Assembly (NCBI RefSeq): GCF_004770895.1
Contig: NZ_RQHS01000018.1
Span: 496,001-560,000, forward strand
Direction of reading: 5' to 3'
Length of the DNA: 64,000 nt
Source: Leptospira dzoumogneensis
GTDB taxonomy: Bacteria > Spirochaetota > Leptospiria > Leptospirales > Leptospiraceae
Position numbers and translations under genes: made by a program
Part shown: positions 19,894-30,474 of the stretch, one piece after another
Layout of the letters: the number at the start of each line of letters is the position of its first letter
How positions within the stretch are numbered: the stretch's first letter is position 1
The notes under the pieces: model-generated
Told to the model about the DNA's origin: nothing
The model's database searches: none
What the model saw: the letters and a program-made list of their open reading frames with translations, nothing else

Positions 19894-20894
19894 CCAAGGA
19901 AGAACTCCGCTCTAAATATCTCCCTATCGGGGGTTACTTTTTTTTCATCGCATTCGGCTTAGTAGTCTTCTTCATAGCCGCCTTCTTAGTTGTATTCGTT
20001 CGTACTAAAAGCTCCACAATGGTAGTAATGCCGGATGTGGTAGGCAAACCGTATAACGAAGTCCATAACGAGTTAATGCGTCTCCAGTTGAAAGTCAGAT
20101 TGGAGTCCAAACGTTATCCGGACAAAACAGATGGAATTATCATCTACCAATCCATTCGTCCAGGAAGAGAAGTGGAGGCAGGTTCCAAAGTTTCTCTTAC
20201 AGTCAATATCGGTTTAGATCGAATTGATATGCCTAACCTAAAAGGCCAAAGTTTGGTCTCCGCTAAAAACTCCATGGAAAAAGTTCTCTCAGGAGAAACT
20301 TACGTTTCTTTAACTTTAGGTGGGATCACCTATGTGGAAGTGAAAGAAGGAGAACAACCTGACACTGTAGTGGATCAAATCCCGGAAGCAGGTAAAAACA
20401 TCACCGCCGGCGAAAAAGTATTCTTACTAGTTACCAAACCTTCTACCAAGAAAAAAGAAGGGGAGCCTCAGGCAGGATTAGAGTTTAAACCGGGTGATTC
20501 TTTTGCATTCGCTCAAAGAGCCCTAGTAAGAGCAAAAATTTCTTCCAAGGCAGAAGTAGTTATTACCAAATTTCGTCCTGATAATGGAAAAATTGAATCC
20601 GTCCAAAAAGTGGGAAACGAATACAAGTTTAAGGTATTTTATTTCGAGCCGGAAGACAGGGTAGAAAGCGGATACGAAAGTTTCGTGTATGAGGCTCCTG
20701 AAAACGGAACGTATTCCTTAATCGTAAAAGACCAAAACGACGAAACCAAACAAATGGAAATCAGCGCTCCCACTACTTACCAAGAGGGAGAAAAAATCCA
20801 GACCGTCTTTTACAGAACAGGGGACGTGACACTGGTTCTTTTGGACGAGAAAGGTTCGAAAGTAAAATCCAAAGACTACGAGAACGAATTTTGA
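19890..20894 (+). CDS. Membrane-anchored PASTA-domain protein without a kinase domain
   Basis: A 334-residue protein with one N-terminal membrane segment (about 14-38) and two PASTA units: [20 protein letters not shown] (45-112) and [20 protein letters not shown] (113-185). PASTA domains bind peptidoglycan or muropeptides. The C-terminal 150 residues are unassigned and beta-rich. No Ser/Thr kinase or transpeptidase domain is present. In Firmicutes the PASTA kinase PrkC lies between fmt and rpe, exactly this position, so the gene may be a kinase-less counterpart. The start is GTG at 19890. Confidence 0.85.
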   Translation: MTKEELRSKYLPIGGYFFFIAFGLVVFFIAAFLVVFVRTKSSTMVVMPDVVGKPYNEVHNELMRLQLKVRLESKRYPDKTDGIIIYQSIRPGREVEAGSKVSLTVNIGLDRIDMPNLKGQSLVSAKNSMEKVLSGETYVSLTLGGITYVEVKEGEQPDTVVDQIPEAGKNITAGEKVFLLVTKPSTKKKEGEPQAGLEFKPGDSFAFAQRALVRAKISSKAEVVITKFRPDNGKIESVQKVGNEYKFKVFYFEPEDRVESGYESFVYEAPENGTYSLIVKDQNDETKQMEISAPTTYQEGEKIQTVFYRTGDVTLVLLDEKGSKVKSKDYENEF

Positions 20895-21535
20895 AAATTT
20901 CCGCTTCTATTTTAGCCACCCAACTTACAGCACTCGCAAATACGGTTCCTAACTTTAAAAAAGAAGGAATAGATCTAGTCCATATGGACGTGATGGACGG
21001 AAATTTTGTGCCTCAGATCAGCTTCGGAGAAGCGGTCAATAAAGAGATCAAAGCAATGACCCAGATCCCTCTGGACGTTCACCTGATGGTGGAGAAACCG
21101 GAGAATCATGTTCCTAAATACTATGAACTGAATCCTTACTGCATTACTTTCCATGCGGAAACAACTCGTTTCCCGATTCGTCTCGCTCAGGAAATAAAGA
21201 AGAATGGACCGAAAGTGGGAGTTTCTTTGAACCCTGGGACTCCAGTTTCTGCTTTAGAAACTCTTCTACCTTATATTGATCTAGTACTCATAATGACTGT
21301 GGAGCCTGGATTCTACGGACAGAAGTTTGTGGATGGGGGAATGGACAAGATCCGAAAGGTCAAGTCACTCATTTCTAATTACCCGATCGAGCTGGAAGTA
21401 GATGGGGGAGTCAATGATACAAATATCAAAGAACTCTCTCAAGCAGGTGTGGATATTTGCGTGGTTGGTGCCGGTTTATTCAAATCCGGGGACCCAAGCG
21501 AAAATGGTATTCGCTTAAAAGGCCTAGCGAAGTAA
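20891..21535 (+). CDS. rpe: Ribulose-phosphate 3-epimerase
   Basis: A 214-residue TIM-barrel enzyme interconverting ribulose 5-phosphate and xylulose 5-phosphate in the pentose phosphate pathway. Seen: [23 protein letters not shown] (metal-binding His and Asp), [34 protein letters not shown] and [12 protein letters not shown]. The start is TTG at 20891, overlapping the PASTA gene stop. It ends the 18-kb co-oriented run; a 99-bp gap follows. Confidence 0.96.
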   Translation: MKISASILATQLTALANTVPNFKKEGIDLVHMDVMDGNFVPQISFGEAVNKEIKAMTQIPLDVHLMVEKPENHVPKYYELNPYCITFHAETTRFPIRLAQEIKKNGPKVGVSLNPGTPVSALETLLPYIDLVLIMTVEPGFYGQKFVDGGMDKIRKVKSLISNYPIELEVDGGVNDTNIKELSQAGVDICVVGAGLFKSGDPSENGIRLKGLAK

Positions 21536-21634
21536 GTCGCATTAAATATTGACAGCCGAGCGTTCCAGGGAATTATGGCGTATTAGGGCGAGCCATACGG
21601 TGAGCCATCCTTATTTATTCGAAGGAATTTTACT

Positions 21635-21901
21635 TTGGTTAAGATCAGACTACAAAGAACCGGAGCCAAAAACAACCCTCACTACCGGGTAGTGGCTGCA
21701 GACAGCCGTTCCCCTAGAGACGGTAAATTTATCGATATCCTCGGTCACTATCACCCAGCAGAGGTGAAAAGTGGGACCGTTCTGGATAAAGACAAAATTT
21801 TAGGCTGGCTCAACAAAGGTGCTCAACCTACCGGAACCGTTCTGAACCTCATTAAACACGAGGGAATCTGGGCGGAATATAAACAATCCCTGAAGAAGTA
21901 A
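21635..21901 (+). CDS. rpsP: 30S ribosomal protein S16
   Basis: An 88-residue small-subunit protein. Seen: [20 protein letters not shown] and [19 protein letters not shown], the canonical S16 N-terminus. The start is TTG at 21635, preceded by GAAGGAATTT (Shine-Dalgarno GAAGGA). It heads the classic rpsP-khpA-rimM-trmD-rplS cluster. A TTGACA at 21549 lies upstream, but I could not pair it with a convincing -10. Confidence 0.97.
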   Translation: MVKIRLQRTGAKNNPHYRVVAADSRSPRDGKFIDILGHYHPAEVKSGTVLDKDKILGWLNKGAQPTGTVLNLIKHEGIWAEYKQSLKK

Positions 21902-22131
21902 TGGAAGAGCTGATCCGCTATATCGTTACTTCTCTAGTAGATCATCCGGAGGAGATTTCAGTTCGTGAAATCGAGGGCGACGAACAAACCGTCCTAGAAC
22001 TCCGGGTTTCCCCGAAGGATGTGGGGAAAGTGATCGGCAAAAATGGTAGGATCGCAAAGTCCTTAAGAGCGATCTTAACCGCAGCATCCATCAAAGCCGG
22101 AAAAAATTTCTCCTTAGAAATTATTGACTGA
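21901..22131 (+). CDS. khpA: KH-domain RNA-binding protein KhpA (YlqC)
   Basis: A 76-residue single KH domain. The GxxG RNA-binding loop is seen in [13 protein letters not shown], flanked by the KH beta strand [12 protein letters not shown]. KhpA binds RNA, with KhpB in other bacteria, and influences cell division and envelope genes. The ATG shares one base with the rpsP stop, and the stop overlaps the rimM TTG. This position between rpsP and rimM is conserved across many phyla. Confidence 0.93.
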   Translation: MEELIRYIVTSLVDHPEEISVREIEGDEQTVLELRVSPKDVGKVIGKNGRIAKSLRAILTAASIKAGKNFSLEIID

Positions 22132-22642
22132 GACTCGAATCCTAACCGGACATTTAGGAAAACCCTTCGGACTGAAGGGTTTTGTCCGACTGGTTGCAGA
22201 GGATAGTTCTGTCCCGGGACTTAAATTTCCACTCCAAGCAACTCTAGAATTTTCCTCTAGAGAACCTGTTTCTGTTAAGATCCTTAAATCCACTATACAA
22301 TCCGGAAAGATACTTTTACAGTTAGAAGGGATCAATTCTCCGGAGGAAGCCTCTTCCTTAACTGGCGGAAAATTGTATATAGATCGTTCTCATTTTCCCA
22401 AATCCAAAAACGAAGAATATTATCTATTCGAGTTAAAAGGTCTGAAAGCGATCTCAGAAGATGGAAAAGAACTTGGCTGGGAATTGGTGGACATTCTAGA
22501 AAATCCGGCACATTCTATCCTGGTCTTTCAGACAGAAGAGTCCGAGGTCTTAGTTCCTTATGTGGAAAAACATGTAGGAAAAGTACTCTTAGAAGAAGGT
22601 AAGATCGTTTTAATAAGCCCTGAGGATTGGAATGAAATTTAA
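22124..22642 (+). CDS. rimM: Ribosome maturation factor RimM
   Basis: A 172-residue 30S assembly factor that binds S19. Seen: the N-terminal RimM signature [17 protein letters not shown], the linker [20 protein letters not shown], and the PRC-barrel ending [20 protein letters not shown]. The start is TTG at 22124, overlapping khpA by 8 bp. The stop overlaps the trmD start by 11 bp, so expression should be tightly coupled. Confidence 0.95.
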   Translation: MTETRILTGHLGKPFGLKGFVRLVAEDSSVPGLKFPLQATLEFSSREPVSVKILKSTIQSGKILLQLEGINSPEEASSLTGGKLYIDRSHFPKSKNEEYYLFELKGLKAISEDGKELGWELVDILENPAHSILVFQTEESEVLVPYVEKHVGKVLLEEGKIVLISPEDWNEI

Positions 22643-23300
22643 TTTTATTACCTTATTCCCCGCCAAAGTCCAGGCTTACTTTTCGGAAGGGCTACAGGAG
22701 AAGGCGATCCAAAAGGGTGTATTCTCCGTTAATATTGTTCATCTCAGGGACTTCTCCAATAATAAACATCTAAAGGTAGACGACACACCTTATGGTGGAG
22801 GTCCGGGAATGCTCTTAAAAGTAGAGCCAATCGATCTGGCCTTAAAGTCATTGGGAGAAGATAGAGGGCTCGTAATTTTAACTACACCTTCCGGAATTCC
22901 ATTCGATCAGAACGTTGCAGAGAAACTTTCCAAGCTAGAAAAACCGATCACTCTTATATCAGGATATTATGAAGGAGTGGATCACAGGGTAACAGAGCAT
23001 CTTGTTGACATAGAACTGTCCCTTGGAAATTATGTAATTTCAGCCGGAGATTTGGCTAGCCTCTGTATTACGGATGCTGTGTCCAGGCTTTTGCCCGGCT
23101 TTTTAGGCGACCGAGAGAGCCTGGAAGAAGAATCTCATAACGAAAGGGATGTTTTAGAATATCCACAATATACGAAACCTTCCGAGTACAATGGCTGGAA
23201 GGTTCCTGAAATTCTCTTGGGCGGAAACCACGCGGCGATCGAATCTTGGCGCAATGCCAATCGAAAGAAAGTCGACCCTGATATTACGAGGAATTTATGA
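22632..23300 (+). CDS. trmD: tRNA (guanine(37)-N1)-methyltransferase
   Basis: A 222-residue SPOUT methyltransferase modifying G37 of tRNA to prevent frameshifting. Seen: [28 protein letters not shown], the knot region [19 protein letters not shown], and [20 protein letters not shown] with GFLGDRES. The length fits the shorter bacterial TrmD forms. It starts within rimM and its end overlaps rplS by 4 bp. Confidence 0.97.
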   Translation: MKFNFITLFPAKVQAYFSEGLQEKAIQKGVFSVNIVHLRDFSNNKHLKVDDTPYGGGPGMLLKVEPIDLALKSLGEDRGLVILTTPSGIPFDQNVAEKLSKLEKPITLISGYYEGVDHRVTEHLVDIELSLGNYVISAGDLASLCITDAVSRLLPGFLGDRESLEEESHNERDVLEYPQYTKPSEYNGWKVPEILLGGNHAAIESWRNANRKKVDPDITRNL

Positions 23301-23731
23301 AAGAACTTATAAAAGCAGGACTTCCTACAGAAGCAAATCGTACCCTAAACTTCAATGTTGGGGATACTGTAAAGGTCCATTATAAAATCCAAGAATCCGG
23401 TAAGGAAAGGGTCCAGGTTTACGAAGGAGTTGTGATTTCCATCTCCAATGGCGGAAACGGAAAATCCTTCACAGTTCGTAGGATCTCTTACGATGTAGGT
23501 GTTGAGAGAGTATTCCCGCTTTATTCTCCTCGTATCGCTAAAATTGAACTAGTACGTAAAGGTAAGGTTCGTCGTTCTAAACTGTTCTTCTTAAGAGAAC
23601 GTTCCGGAAAATCCGCTCGTATTCGCGAGTTGAAAGGCGGAAAAATTCTGGTGGCAGAAGACAGAAAACGCCAAACCGCAGAAGAAGCAAAAGCTGCTGC
23701 TTCCTCCGCAGAAACTGCTGCTGCAGAATAA
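23297..23731 (+). CDS. rplS: 50S ribosomal protein L19
   Basis: A 144-residue large-subunit protein at the subunit interface. Seen: [69 protein letters not shown]. The C-terminal tail ([17 protein letters not shown]) is an Ala/Glu-rich extension beyond the usual end. An intrinsic terminator follows 12 bp after the stop. Confidence 0.97.
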   Translation: MKELIKAGLPTEANRTLNFNVGDTVKVHYKIQESGKERVQVYEGVVISISNGGNGKSFTVRRISYDVGVERVFPLYSPRIAKIELVRKGKVRRSKLFFLRERSGKSARIRELKGGKILVAEDRKRQTAEEAKAAASSAETAAAE

Positions 23732-23743
23732 GAACCTTCTCTA

Positions 23744-23775
23744 GTTGCGGCGGATCTGCCGCAACTTTCATTCCT
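23744..23775 (+). terminator. Rho-independent terminator after rplS
   Basis: Perfect 8-bp stem GTTGCGGC / GCCGCAAC with loop GGATCT (23744-23765), followed by a pyrimidine-rich TTTCATTCCTTCC tail. The U-run is interrupted, so it may be leaky and let some transcription reach rnhB. Confidence 0.7.
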
Positions 23776-23816
23776 TCCTTTCTAATATCTTCTTTTTACT
23801 TTCTTTCTTAAAACCG

Positions 23817-24509
23817 ATGCCTCTCGCAAATTTTGAACCGGAAGAATTGAAATTTTTTCCAGATCATCTTCCTTGCGGGATAGACGAAGCAGGAAGAGGT
23901 CCTTATGCGGGTCCGCTTTCAGTAGGATTTGTCTCCTTCACACCTGAAGTCTTGGAAAAGATCTACACGGGTCAGATCTTAAAAGGACTGAACGATTCCA
24001 AAAAACTCACCGAATCAAAACGTGAATCTTTGTTTCAAGAAATACAGGAAACTGCCCACAAAATTGCACATGCATTCTTATCCCATACCTATATAGATCG
24101 TTACGGGATCAACAGAGCAGTATTAGAAGGTATACTGAAATGTTATAGAAAGGCTTCCCAAACTCCGATAGAAAGTAACGGAAGAAAATTACTGCTCTTA
24201 ATAGACGGAAACTATAATTTTTCCAAATACAAGGAATCGGAAGAGGTAAAACGCCAGTCTTATTATTATAAAAAAGGGGATTCCAGGATCGCGAGTATAG
24301 CGGCCGCATCCATTATCGCAAAAGTAAAACGGGATCGTTTTATGAAAGCGATTGCCTCCAAGTTTCCCGGGTATGGATTCGAAGGGCATAAAGGATACGG
24401 AAGTGCAGGACATGAGGAAGCAATCCGGAATCTGGGACTAGCGAGAATCCACAGAAGATCTTTCACTAAAAAATTCCATGCTTCCGATTCCTCCTCCCAA
24501 TCCGATTGA
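23817..24509 (+). CDS. rnhB: Ribonuclease HII
   Basis: A 230-residue enzyme that removes ribonucleotides from RNA-DNA hybrids. The active-site motif [15 protein letters not shown] is near the N-terminus; LLIDGNYNF and the [20 protein letters not shown] region supply the remaining acidic and structural residues, with [10 protein letters not shown] near the end. The start was set at the ATG before PLANFEPEE; an upstream in-frame TTG at 23745 falls inside the rplS terminator and is unlikely. The gene overlaps the next by 32 bp. Confidence 0.95.
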   Translation: MPLANFEPEELKFFPDHLPCGIDEAGRGPYAGPLSVGFVSFTPEVLEKIYTGQILKGLNDSKKLTESKRESLFQEIQETAHKIAHAFLSHTYIDRYGINRAVLEGILKCYRKASQTPIESNGRKLLLLIDGNYNFSKYKESEEVKRQSYYYKKGDSRIASIAAASIIAKVKRDRFMKAIASKFPGYGFEGHKGYGSAGHEEAIRNLGLARIHRRSFTKKFHASDSSSQSD

Positions 24510-25284
24510 TAGAAACCAAAATCCTCAGGTCCGAAAAACGGACAGAGTCCCTGAATCCCATCAAATCTCCTTAGTAATCAATTCCTCTACCAAGATCCTC
24601 AACCCGGAAACTTTCGAAGGAGAGTCCAAAGATGCACCTTTCTTTCGTGTTTGGGTGAAAGAAGGTACCAAAGACGGAAAGGCGAAACTTGTCTGGAAAG
24701 GAGAGACCTTAGAAGCCGAGACTAAAACAAGTCTTCTCAGCGGAGAGCAGTTACTTTTATCCAGAACTTTAAACGGTAATAACTCGGAATGGAAAATACA
24801 GGAAAGGAAACTAACGTTAGAAACGGACGATTCCAAAATATTTTCCCCATTGGAAAAAGGACTTACAGGTATTTTGGAGAAGGTACTACATAAAGAAGAA
24901 GGTCCCATCTCCGAAGACAGTATTCTGGCATTCTTAAAAAGTTATTTTCCTCATTTCGAATGGAAATCGGAGACTCCCTATTTCGAGTGGGAATGGGAGG
25001 GAGGAAACGCAGAAGGATATTTGGGTGGAACCGATCCGGGTCGTATATTTGTGCTCTTTATGGAAACCAAAGAGGACGGTCCGAGTCTATACAGGTTCCA
25101 TTGGAAAAAAGAAGATGCGGCGGACCTGATTCTAACCGCTATTTATACTAGTTCTAAATTGTACTTGCATATAGGTCGGAATCGTAAAAAATTTATGCAG
25201 TTCTTGGAAGAATCGGGAGTTAGATTCCAGGAACTCAGGATACAATATAAGCCCTCTTTACAGAGAAGGGAATGGACTGCGTGA
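24478..25284 (+). CDS. Hypothetical protein at the ylqG position (possibly FliK-like)
   Basis: A 268-residue cytoplasmic protein without signal peptide or membrane segment. A polar N-terminus ([13 protein letters not shown]) is followed by a beta-rich domain and a C-terminal alpha/beta part ending [18 protein letters not shown] and [12 protein letters not shown]. It lies between rnhB and an FlhB C-terminal-like gene, as does ylqG in Bacillus subtilis. The late domain resembles the surface-pressing region of FliK-type hook-length proteins in layout only. It overlaps rnhB by 32 bp and the next gene by 13 bp. The function is unknown; it is probably a partner of the next gene. Confidence 0.6.
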   Translation: MLPIPPPNPIDRNQNPQVRKTDRVPESHQISLVINSSTKILNPETFEGESKDAPFFRVWVKEGTKDGKAKLVWKGETLEAETKTSLLSGEQLLLSRTLNGNNSEWKIQERKLTLETDDSKIFSPLEKGLTGILEKVLHKEEGPISEDSILAFLKSYFPHFEWKSETPYFEWEWEGGNAEGYLGGTDPGRIFVLFMETKEDGPSLYRFHWKKEDAADLILTAIYTSSKLYLHIGRNRKKFMQFLEESGVRFQELRIQYKPSLQRREWTA

Positions 25285-25550
25285 AATTCGGAATCGCCCT
25301 AAAGTTTACACCGGACGAGAATAAAGGCCCTAAGATCCTAGCCAAGGGAGAAGGTCTATTAGGTGAAAAGATCAAGGGTGTGGCTAAGAGACACGGAGTT
25401 CCTATAGTGGAGGATGCTCCTTTGGCCGAGGCACTTTCTCCGATACCGGTAGGACAAGAAATTCCGGAAAATTTATACAGAGCGGTTGCGGGTGTTTTTG
25501 CTTTCGTACTCAGCCAAAAAGCGGAAGCAACAAGGGAATTTGAAAAATGA
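25272..25550 (+). CDS. FlhB C-terminal domain-like protein (YlqH type, EscU/YscU/HrcU family)
   Basis: A 92-residue stand-alone version of the cytoplasmic switch domain of flagellar/type III export protein FlhB. Seen: [40 protein letters not shown] and [20 protein letters not shown], which align along the FlhB C-terminal domain. It lacks the membrane part and the self-cleaving NPTH motif expected just before ALKF; here the residues are DCVKFGI. Related YlqH proteins occur in many bacteria. GTG at 25281 is an alternative start. The role is unknown. Confidence 0.85.
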   Translation: MDCVKFGIALKFTPDENKGPKILAKGEGLLGEKIKGVAKRHGVPIVEDAPLAEALSPIPVGQEIPENLYRAVAGVFAFVLSQKAEATREFEK

Positions 25551-26731
25551 AAAAATTGAACGTGTCCGAATTAAAGCCGGGTATGAGATTTACAAAGCCC
25601 GTATATCTGGACAAAGAAAATCTGTTCATCACTTCCAATACTCCGATCACTGATTCGGATCTGGAACGTTTGAAAAGATTCGGCATCACCGAGGTATTAA
25701 CTCACGGAGATATCCTAGTCATAGATGTGGATCCTGAAAGATTGGAAACCCAATTAGAGGATTTTATCATCTCCACGATCGTAGACGAGGACCTTCTTCC
25801 TTTGAAGGGTATCTACGATAACCTGAACCGTATTAAGGTACAATTTTCCAATCTATACAAAAACACTTTCGCATTAGTACAAGACGTTTATAGAAAAGTT
25901 GCGGACGATAAGGTATTCGATTTTGGTCCGGTGAGAGAACAAGGAGAAGCACTTTCTGACTTTGTAAGAACTCATAATAATCTTTCTTATCTCATACTTG
26001 GAATGAATAACCCAGGGTATTATTTGTACAACCAGATCACTACTTCCACATTCTATGCTCTCATCATAGGAAAACTTTTGGACTTCTCCCGTCCTAAAAT
26101 GGTGGATTTGGCAATCTCTTGTTTGGTTGCAGATGTGGGAATGACCAAGGTTCCTGCAACCATCTCCGAAAAAACGGACCAGCTCACCGACGAAGAATAC
26201 AAATCTATCTTAAAACATACGATCATAGGTTATCAGGTACTGACCCAAAGAGTCAAAATTAAGAATAGTTTGGCGGTTGTAGCCTTACAACACCATGAAC
26301 GTTTTGATGGAAAAGGTTATCCCCAAAAGATCGCAGCCACTGCAATCGAAGAGAACGCTAGGATCTATGCGATCGCGGATAATTTTTCAGCACTTATCAC
26401 AAACAGACCTCATAGACAGAGAGTTCTTCCTCACGAAGCGATCAAGTCCATGATCAGCATGGATGTTGGCAAGTTCGACCTGAAAATCGTAAGGACTTTC
26501 TTAAACCAAGTCTCCTTATATCCTGTGGGTTCTTGTGTGGAACTTTCGGACAAAAGAGTAGGGATCGTTCTTGCTGCAAACGCGGACAAACCTTTAAGAC
26601 CTTCTATCCGTATTATAAAAGACGAATATGGGACTTTTGTGAGAAACTTGGTATTAGTGGATCTGGTGAAAGAAAATCATCTGTTCATCGTCAAGGCACT
26701 CGATCTTCAGGAAGCCACCGCAAATTCTTAA
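25547..26731 (+). CDS. HD-GYP domain protein with degenerate metal site
   Basis: A 394-residue protein. The N-terminal ~120 residues ([20 protein letters not shown]) are of the type that often precedes HD-GYP domains. The HD-GYP region retains [23 protein letters not shown] and [11 protein letters not shown]. The leading His expected in the YxYxH stretch reads YLYNQ, and the HD pair (normally LLHDIGK) reads LVADVGM. Loss of these ligands suggests it cannot hydrolyse cyclic di-GMP and may instead bind it or act as a scaffold. It overlaps the FlhB-like gene by ATGA. The C-terminal 100 residues form an extra beta-rich domain. Confidence 0.85.
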   Translation: MKKLNVSELKPGMRFTKPVYLDKENLFITSNTPITDSDLERLKRFGITEVLTHGDILVIDVDPERLETQLEDFIISTIVDEDLLPLKGIYDNLNRIKVQFSNLYKNTFALVQDVYRKVADDKVFDFGPVREQGEALSDFVRTHNNLSYLILGMNNPGYYLYNQITTSTFYALIIGKLLDFSRPKMVDLAISCLVADVGMTKVPATISEKTDQLTDEEYKSILKHTIIGYQVLTQRVKIKNSLAVVALQHHERFDGKGYPQKIAATAIEENARIYAIADNFSALITNRPHRQRVLPHEAIKSMISMDVGKFDLKIVRTFLNQVSLYPVGSCVELSDKRVGIVLAANADKPLRPSIRIIKDEYGTFVRNLVLVDLVKENHLFIVKALDLQEATANS

Positions 26732-26800
26732 TTTTTTCGGATCTATACTTTTAGATCCAAAATATTCACTCTATTCTTCTTTTCCGAAACAGGTCTCTGT

Positions 26801-27160
26801 ATGGGACCTGGCTCCAAACGAAATATTCTAAAGGGAAAAGAAGGAGAAAATATTGCCGCGGAACTTCTTCGCGGGAAGGGCCATCTGATCTTAGAAAGGA
26901 ATTTCAGGATCAGAAGGGGAGAAATCGACATAATCAGCGAGAAAGAAAACGTCCTGTATTTTACGGAAGTCAAGTACTGGGCTAAAACTTCTCCTCTTCA
27001 CCCCTTGGAAATATTCACGCAAGTCAAGATCCGTAGAATGAAAACGGCAGCTCAATATTATTTGAGCAGAAACGTTTCGTTTAGAGATCATTTTGTCTCC
27101 TTCTCCCTGGCCTTAATTACCGAAAAAAGGGAACTGAAATATTATCTTGATCTATTCTAA
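26801..27160 (+). CDS. YraN family (UPF0102) endonuclease-like protein
   Basis: A 119-residue restriction-endonuclease-like fold protein. Seen: KEGENIAAELLRGKGHLILE, RRGEIDIISEKENVLYFTEVK (the GEIDlI...fvEVK core with predicted metal ligands E, D, E, K). YraN proteins often lie near rnhB, as here. Biochemical role in the family is poorly defined; DNA repair or processing has been proposed. The gene follows the HD-GYP gene after 69 bp, which contains a small hairpin (26739-26758) without a U-tract. Confidence 0.88.
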   Translation: MGPGSKRNILKGKEGENIAAELLRGKGHLILERNFRIRRGEIDIISEKENVLYFTEVKYWAKTSPLHPLEIFTQVKIRRMKTAAQYYLSRNVSFRDHFVSFSLALITEKRELKYYLDLF

Positions 27161-27228
27161 AACAATCGTTAAGCGATTTGAAAAACGAGTCGATTTTCGA
27201 ATTGTCTGCGGGTTCTCAAGGATGAGGA

Positions 27229-27452
<224 letters not shown>

Positions 27453-27482
27453 CCACAAAAATAAAACCGTCGAAAGAACAAG

Positions 27483-29018
27483 TTAGGTTACGGCCCTGTT
27501 TTCCGGAGACCATCCGGAATTCAGGAAAACAAGGGCCTCCTCCATATTCCTCAAAAGAATATCCTCAGAACCTTCCAGATCCGCAATCGTTCTCGCCAAC
27601 TTTCTAAAATGAGCTACCTTACGAATGCTGAACTTTTGTTTGTGAACAGCTTTCCAAAAGTATACTTCACATTCCTTGGAAAGTGGGATCATTCTTTCTA
27701 CTTCTTCTCCTCTTAATCTTCCGTTATATAGTTTTCCTGTTTCTCTGAATAATCTTCGGTATTGCATATCTGCAGCGGATTGGATGGAGTCTCGGATTGA
27801 TTTTAAATTGATGGAAACCTTCTCCCCATCTGTACTTCCTGAAAAACCTAGGTGATAGAATATTTCGATCCGATCCAAAAATGGTCCGGTGAAAGGGGAC
27901 TGATAATTCCGTATACTTGCAACAGTACAAGTACATTCCTTTATTAAAGTTTGGTAATATCCGCAAGGACAAGGATTGGTGGCTCCAATGAATAAAAAGG
28001 AAGCGGGGTAGGTGATTGAACCGCTGATCCGGGAGATTGTAATTTTACCTTCTTCCATCGGTTCTCGTAGAGCTTGTAGATTACGAGAATGGAACTCTGA
28101 GAGTTCATCTAAGAATAGTATTCCATTACCGGCTAGTGAAACTTCTCCCATTCTTAAGCTGCTCGAACCTCCGACGAGTGAGATATCGGAGCTAGTGTGG
28201 TGTGGACTCCTAAAAGGTCTTTCTACTTCCGTGTCTGAAAGTATCCCTTGTAAAGAACGTATTCCTAATAATTCTATTCCTTCTTTCTCATTGATCCTGG
28301 GAAGAAATCCGTGAGCCAATTTCGCGAGCATTGTTTTTCCAGCACCCGGTGGGCCCGACAACAAACAATGGTGAGATCCTGCACTCGCGATCTGAATTGC
28401 TCGGATCGCAGGCAATTGGCTTTTATGGAATTCAGATTTCCAGGCGAGAACCTCCGATCTGATCCTTATCTCACCTTTAGGTTCAGGCTTAATTTCTCCC
28501 TTAGCTAAAGAGACTAAATCTTTTAGATGAGAGATTGAATAGACCGGAAATTTTCCGAGTAGGGATGCTTCCTGCCGATTTCCAAAAGGAACAACTGCCA
28601 CCGTAAAACCTAGATTTTTTAATTCGGAAAGTATAGGTAGAATTCCTTTCAGAGGTTTTACAGAACCGTCCAGTCCTAGTTCTCCCAAAAAAAGAAACTG
28701 TTCTAGTTTTTCAGAAGGAGGTAATTGTTCCGTTAAGTATAAAATCCCAGCTGCAATCGGAAGATCTAAGTATGTACCTTCTTTTTTTCTGCCTGCAGGA
28801 GCTAGATGGACTAGGATATTCTGGAGAGAATATTCAAACCCACTGTTCTCTATCGCGATCCTTATCCTGTCCGAGGATTCTTTGATAGAAGGACTAGGAA
28901 GCCCAGTGATCTGGAATCTTGGGATCCCTCTTTTTATATTGATCTCTACGGATACCGGAAAGGGAAGGATTCCCTCCAGGGAAGCCCCCAGAAATTTGGT
29001 CAGTTTACATGTCTCCAT
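27483..29018 (-). CDS. comM: YifB/ComM family Mg-chelatase-like AAA+ ATPase
   Basis: A 511-residue protein related to ComM, a hexameric helicase that promotes branch migration in natural transformation. The N-terminal Lon-protease-like (ChlI) domain reads GLPSPSIKESSDRIRIAIEN and VHLAPAGRKKEG. The AAA+ core has Walker A GPPGAGKTM, RPFRSPHHTSSDISLVGG, GILFLDELSEFH and GATNPCPCGYY. The C-terminal domain is in AHFRKLARTIADLEGSEDI. It starts with ATG and is divergent from the lipoprotein gene. Competence has not been shown from this sequence. Confidence 0.92.
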   Translation of the reverse strand: METCKLTKFLGASLEGILPFPVSVEINIKRGIPRFQITGLPSPSIKESSDRIRIAIENSGFEYSLQNILVHLAPAGRKKEGTYLDLPIAAGILYLTEQLPPSEKLEQFLFLGELGLDGSVKPLKGILPILSELKNLGFTVAVVPFGNRQEASLLGKFPVYSISHLKDLVSLAKGEIKPEPKGEIRIRSEVLAWKSEFHKSQLPAIRAIQIASAGSHHCLLSGPPGAGKTMLAKLAHGFLPRINEKEGIELLGIRSLQGILSDTEVERPFRSPHHTSSDISLVGGSSSLRMGEVSLAGNGILFLDELSEFHSRNLQALREPMEEGKITISRISGSITYPASFLFIGATNPCPCGYYQTLIKECTCTVASIRNYQSPFTGPFLDRIEIFYHLGFSGSTDGEKVSINLKSIRDSIQSAADMQYRRLFRETGKLYNGRLRGEEVERMIPLSKECEVYFWKAVHKQKFSIRKVAHFRKLARTIADLEGSEDILLRNMEEALVFLNSGWSPENRAVT

Positions 29019-29100
29019 AACCGGGACAGGTGCGGAAAAATTCAGGGCTCGCGCTTTTTTTCTAAAAACTAGTTTATCACTTCCGGACCTTCAGTAAGTT

Positions 29101-29475
29101 ATGCATGAAATGGTGAGATTCTTCGCTTTTTTACTGGCTCTATTTACCATACAGTGCGGGACCAGGCTGATCAAAAAAGAGAAGTTATTCGAGATCAACG
29201 AACATTACCAAGATAAGATATACAGCCTCAAAAAAGACACAAAAGTCTCTATGACCGAAACTTTTAAGAAGGGAATGTTGGTCCGAATCTATGTCGAATC
29301 GACTCCTTCCCTGATTAAAGTGAAATGTTTCCCCGCTGACCAGAAAAGGGAACATGCTATCGGCAGGCTGATTGCTTATCAGGTGAACGATGATTTAGAG
29401 AAAAAGACCATCAGTATAGAGGATTTGGATAAGATCGTTGCAAATGAGCTCACGGAATATAAAAAGAAAAAGTAG
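29101..29475 (+). CDS. Putative lipoprotein, function unknown
   Basis: A 124-residue protein. The N-terminus [20 protein letters not shown] looks like a lipoprotein signal with Cys after FTIQ, which fits the relaxed spirochaete lipobox but not a strict LxxC rule. The rest is charged and ends with a Lys tail (EYKKKK). The ATG at 29110 is an alternative start. It overlaps or abuts the M23 peptidase gene. No family was recognised. Confidence 0.6.
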   Translation: MHEMVRFFAFLLALFTIQCGTRLIKKEKLFEINEHYQDKIYSLKKDTKVSMTETFKKGMLVRIYVESTPSLIKVKCFPADQKREHAIGRLIAYQVNDDLEKKTISIEDLDKIVANELTEYKKKK

Positions 29476-29530
29476 CCGTCGTTCCCCCCTAGGTTCAAGA
29501 AGGCATCCCGATGCGGCCGATATTAAATAT

Positions 29531-30457
29531 GTGAAACGGACGATTCTTTGCCTTCCCATTATATCCGCCATGCTTAGTTCTGCTTTATCGGCCGATCCAC
29601 TCAAGAATTACGAAAACGCGATCAACGATTACGCGAATAAGGATTCTTCCTTCTTTACGGATAAAGAAGAACGTAAGATCAAACAATTATTCTCCCAATC
29701 CCCGGAAGAATGGGAAGAAGACAAATATTCTTCTCTTAGCTATCATAAAGATAAATCCAATCTGGAACTTCCTTCTTTTATCAGTATCAATCCGATCGTT
29801 TCTTCCAAAATCGTCAGCCAAAGCGGCTTTATTATAAAATCCTATATCGTAAAACCTAAGGATACTTTATTCAGGATCGCAAAATCCTTAAAGACCACTG
29901 CCGCTAAAATCTCGGAAGCAAACGGTTTAAATAAAGGTTCCGTTCTAAAAGTAGGACAAAGCTTAAGTGTTCCTGTGAAAGTAGGAAATGCTTCCCGCCA
30001 AAAGATAGAATACAAAAGAGTATTCATCACTCCTGTTTTAGGCGCTAGATTTTCTTCCAGATACGGTAAAAGAAAAGATCCATTCCATACAGGTGGAGGA
30101 GGTTATCATACCGGAATAGATATGGCTGGCCCTCAAGGAGCACCAATACTTGCTTCCGCTGATGGAGTGGTAAGTTTTGCCGGAGTAAACGGCGGTTACG
30201 GAAACTCAGTCATCATAGATCATCCAAACGGTTATAGAACCATGTATGCGCATTGCGCTAAAATTACAGTGGAAGAGGGAACGAAAGTGAAAGCCGGCAC
30301 GGTCATAGGTGCCGTAGGTCGTACAGGCTCCGCCACAGGTTCCCATCTCCATTTCGAGGTGTTCTATAACGGAAAAAGGATCAATCCTGAGGTGGCACTT
30401 AGGAAAACCTTAAAAATTGTTACTAACCTGGACCCAGGCAAAGTAGCGAAACTTTAA
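29531..30457 (+). CDS. LysM and M23 family metallopeptidase (peptidoglycan hydrolase)
   Basis: An exported protein expected to bind (LysM) and either cut or activate cutting of peptidoglycan. The GTG at 29531 gives a standard signal peptide ([20 protein letters not shown], then A before DPLKN). ATG 29444 or TTG 29438 would add about 30 basic residues. The LysM motif is [20 protein letters not shown]. The M23 domain has H and D in [10 protein letters not shown] and the HxH pair in HLHFEVF, so the zinc ligands are intact and activity is likely. A clear terminator follows. Confidence 0.88.
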   Translation: MKRTILCLPIISAMLSSALSADPLKNYENAINDYANKDSSFFTDKEERKIKQLFSQSPEEWEEDKYSSLSYHKDKSNLELPSFISINPIVSSKIVSQSGFIIKSYIVKPKDTLFRIAKSLKTTAAKISEANGLNKGSVLKVGQSLSVPVKVGNASRQKIEYKRVFITPVLGARFSSRYGKRKDPFHTGGGGYHTGIDMAGPQGAPILASADGVVSFAGVNGGYGNSVIIDHPNGYRTMYAHCAKITVEEGTKVKAGTVIGAVGRTGSATGSHLHFEVFYNGKRINPEVALRKTLKIVTNLDPGKVAKL

Positions 30458-30474
30458 TTACTGATCATCTTTTT

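Noticed and set aside
21549..21578. TTGACA before rpsP as a full promoter
   Set aside because: The best -10 candidates (TTATGG, TATGGC) are poor at 18-19 bp spacing.
25272..25550. Truncated or broken flhB
   Set aside because: The short form has its own start and conserved neighbours like ylqH elsewhere, so it looks like an intact stand-alone gene.
26739..26758. Hairpin GGATCTA/TAGATCC after the HD-GYP gene as a terminator
   Set aside because: No T-run follows on the plus strand; it may be a chance inverted repeat.
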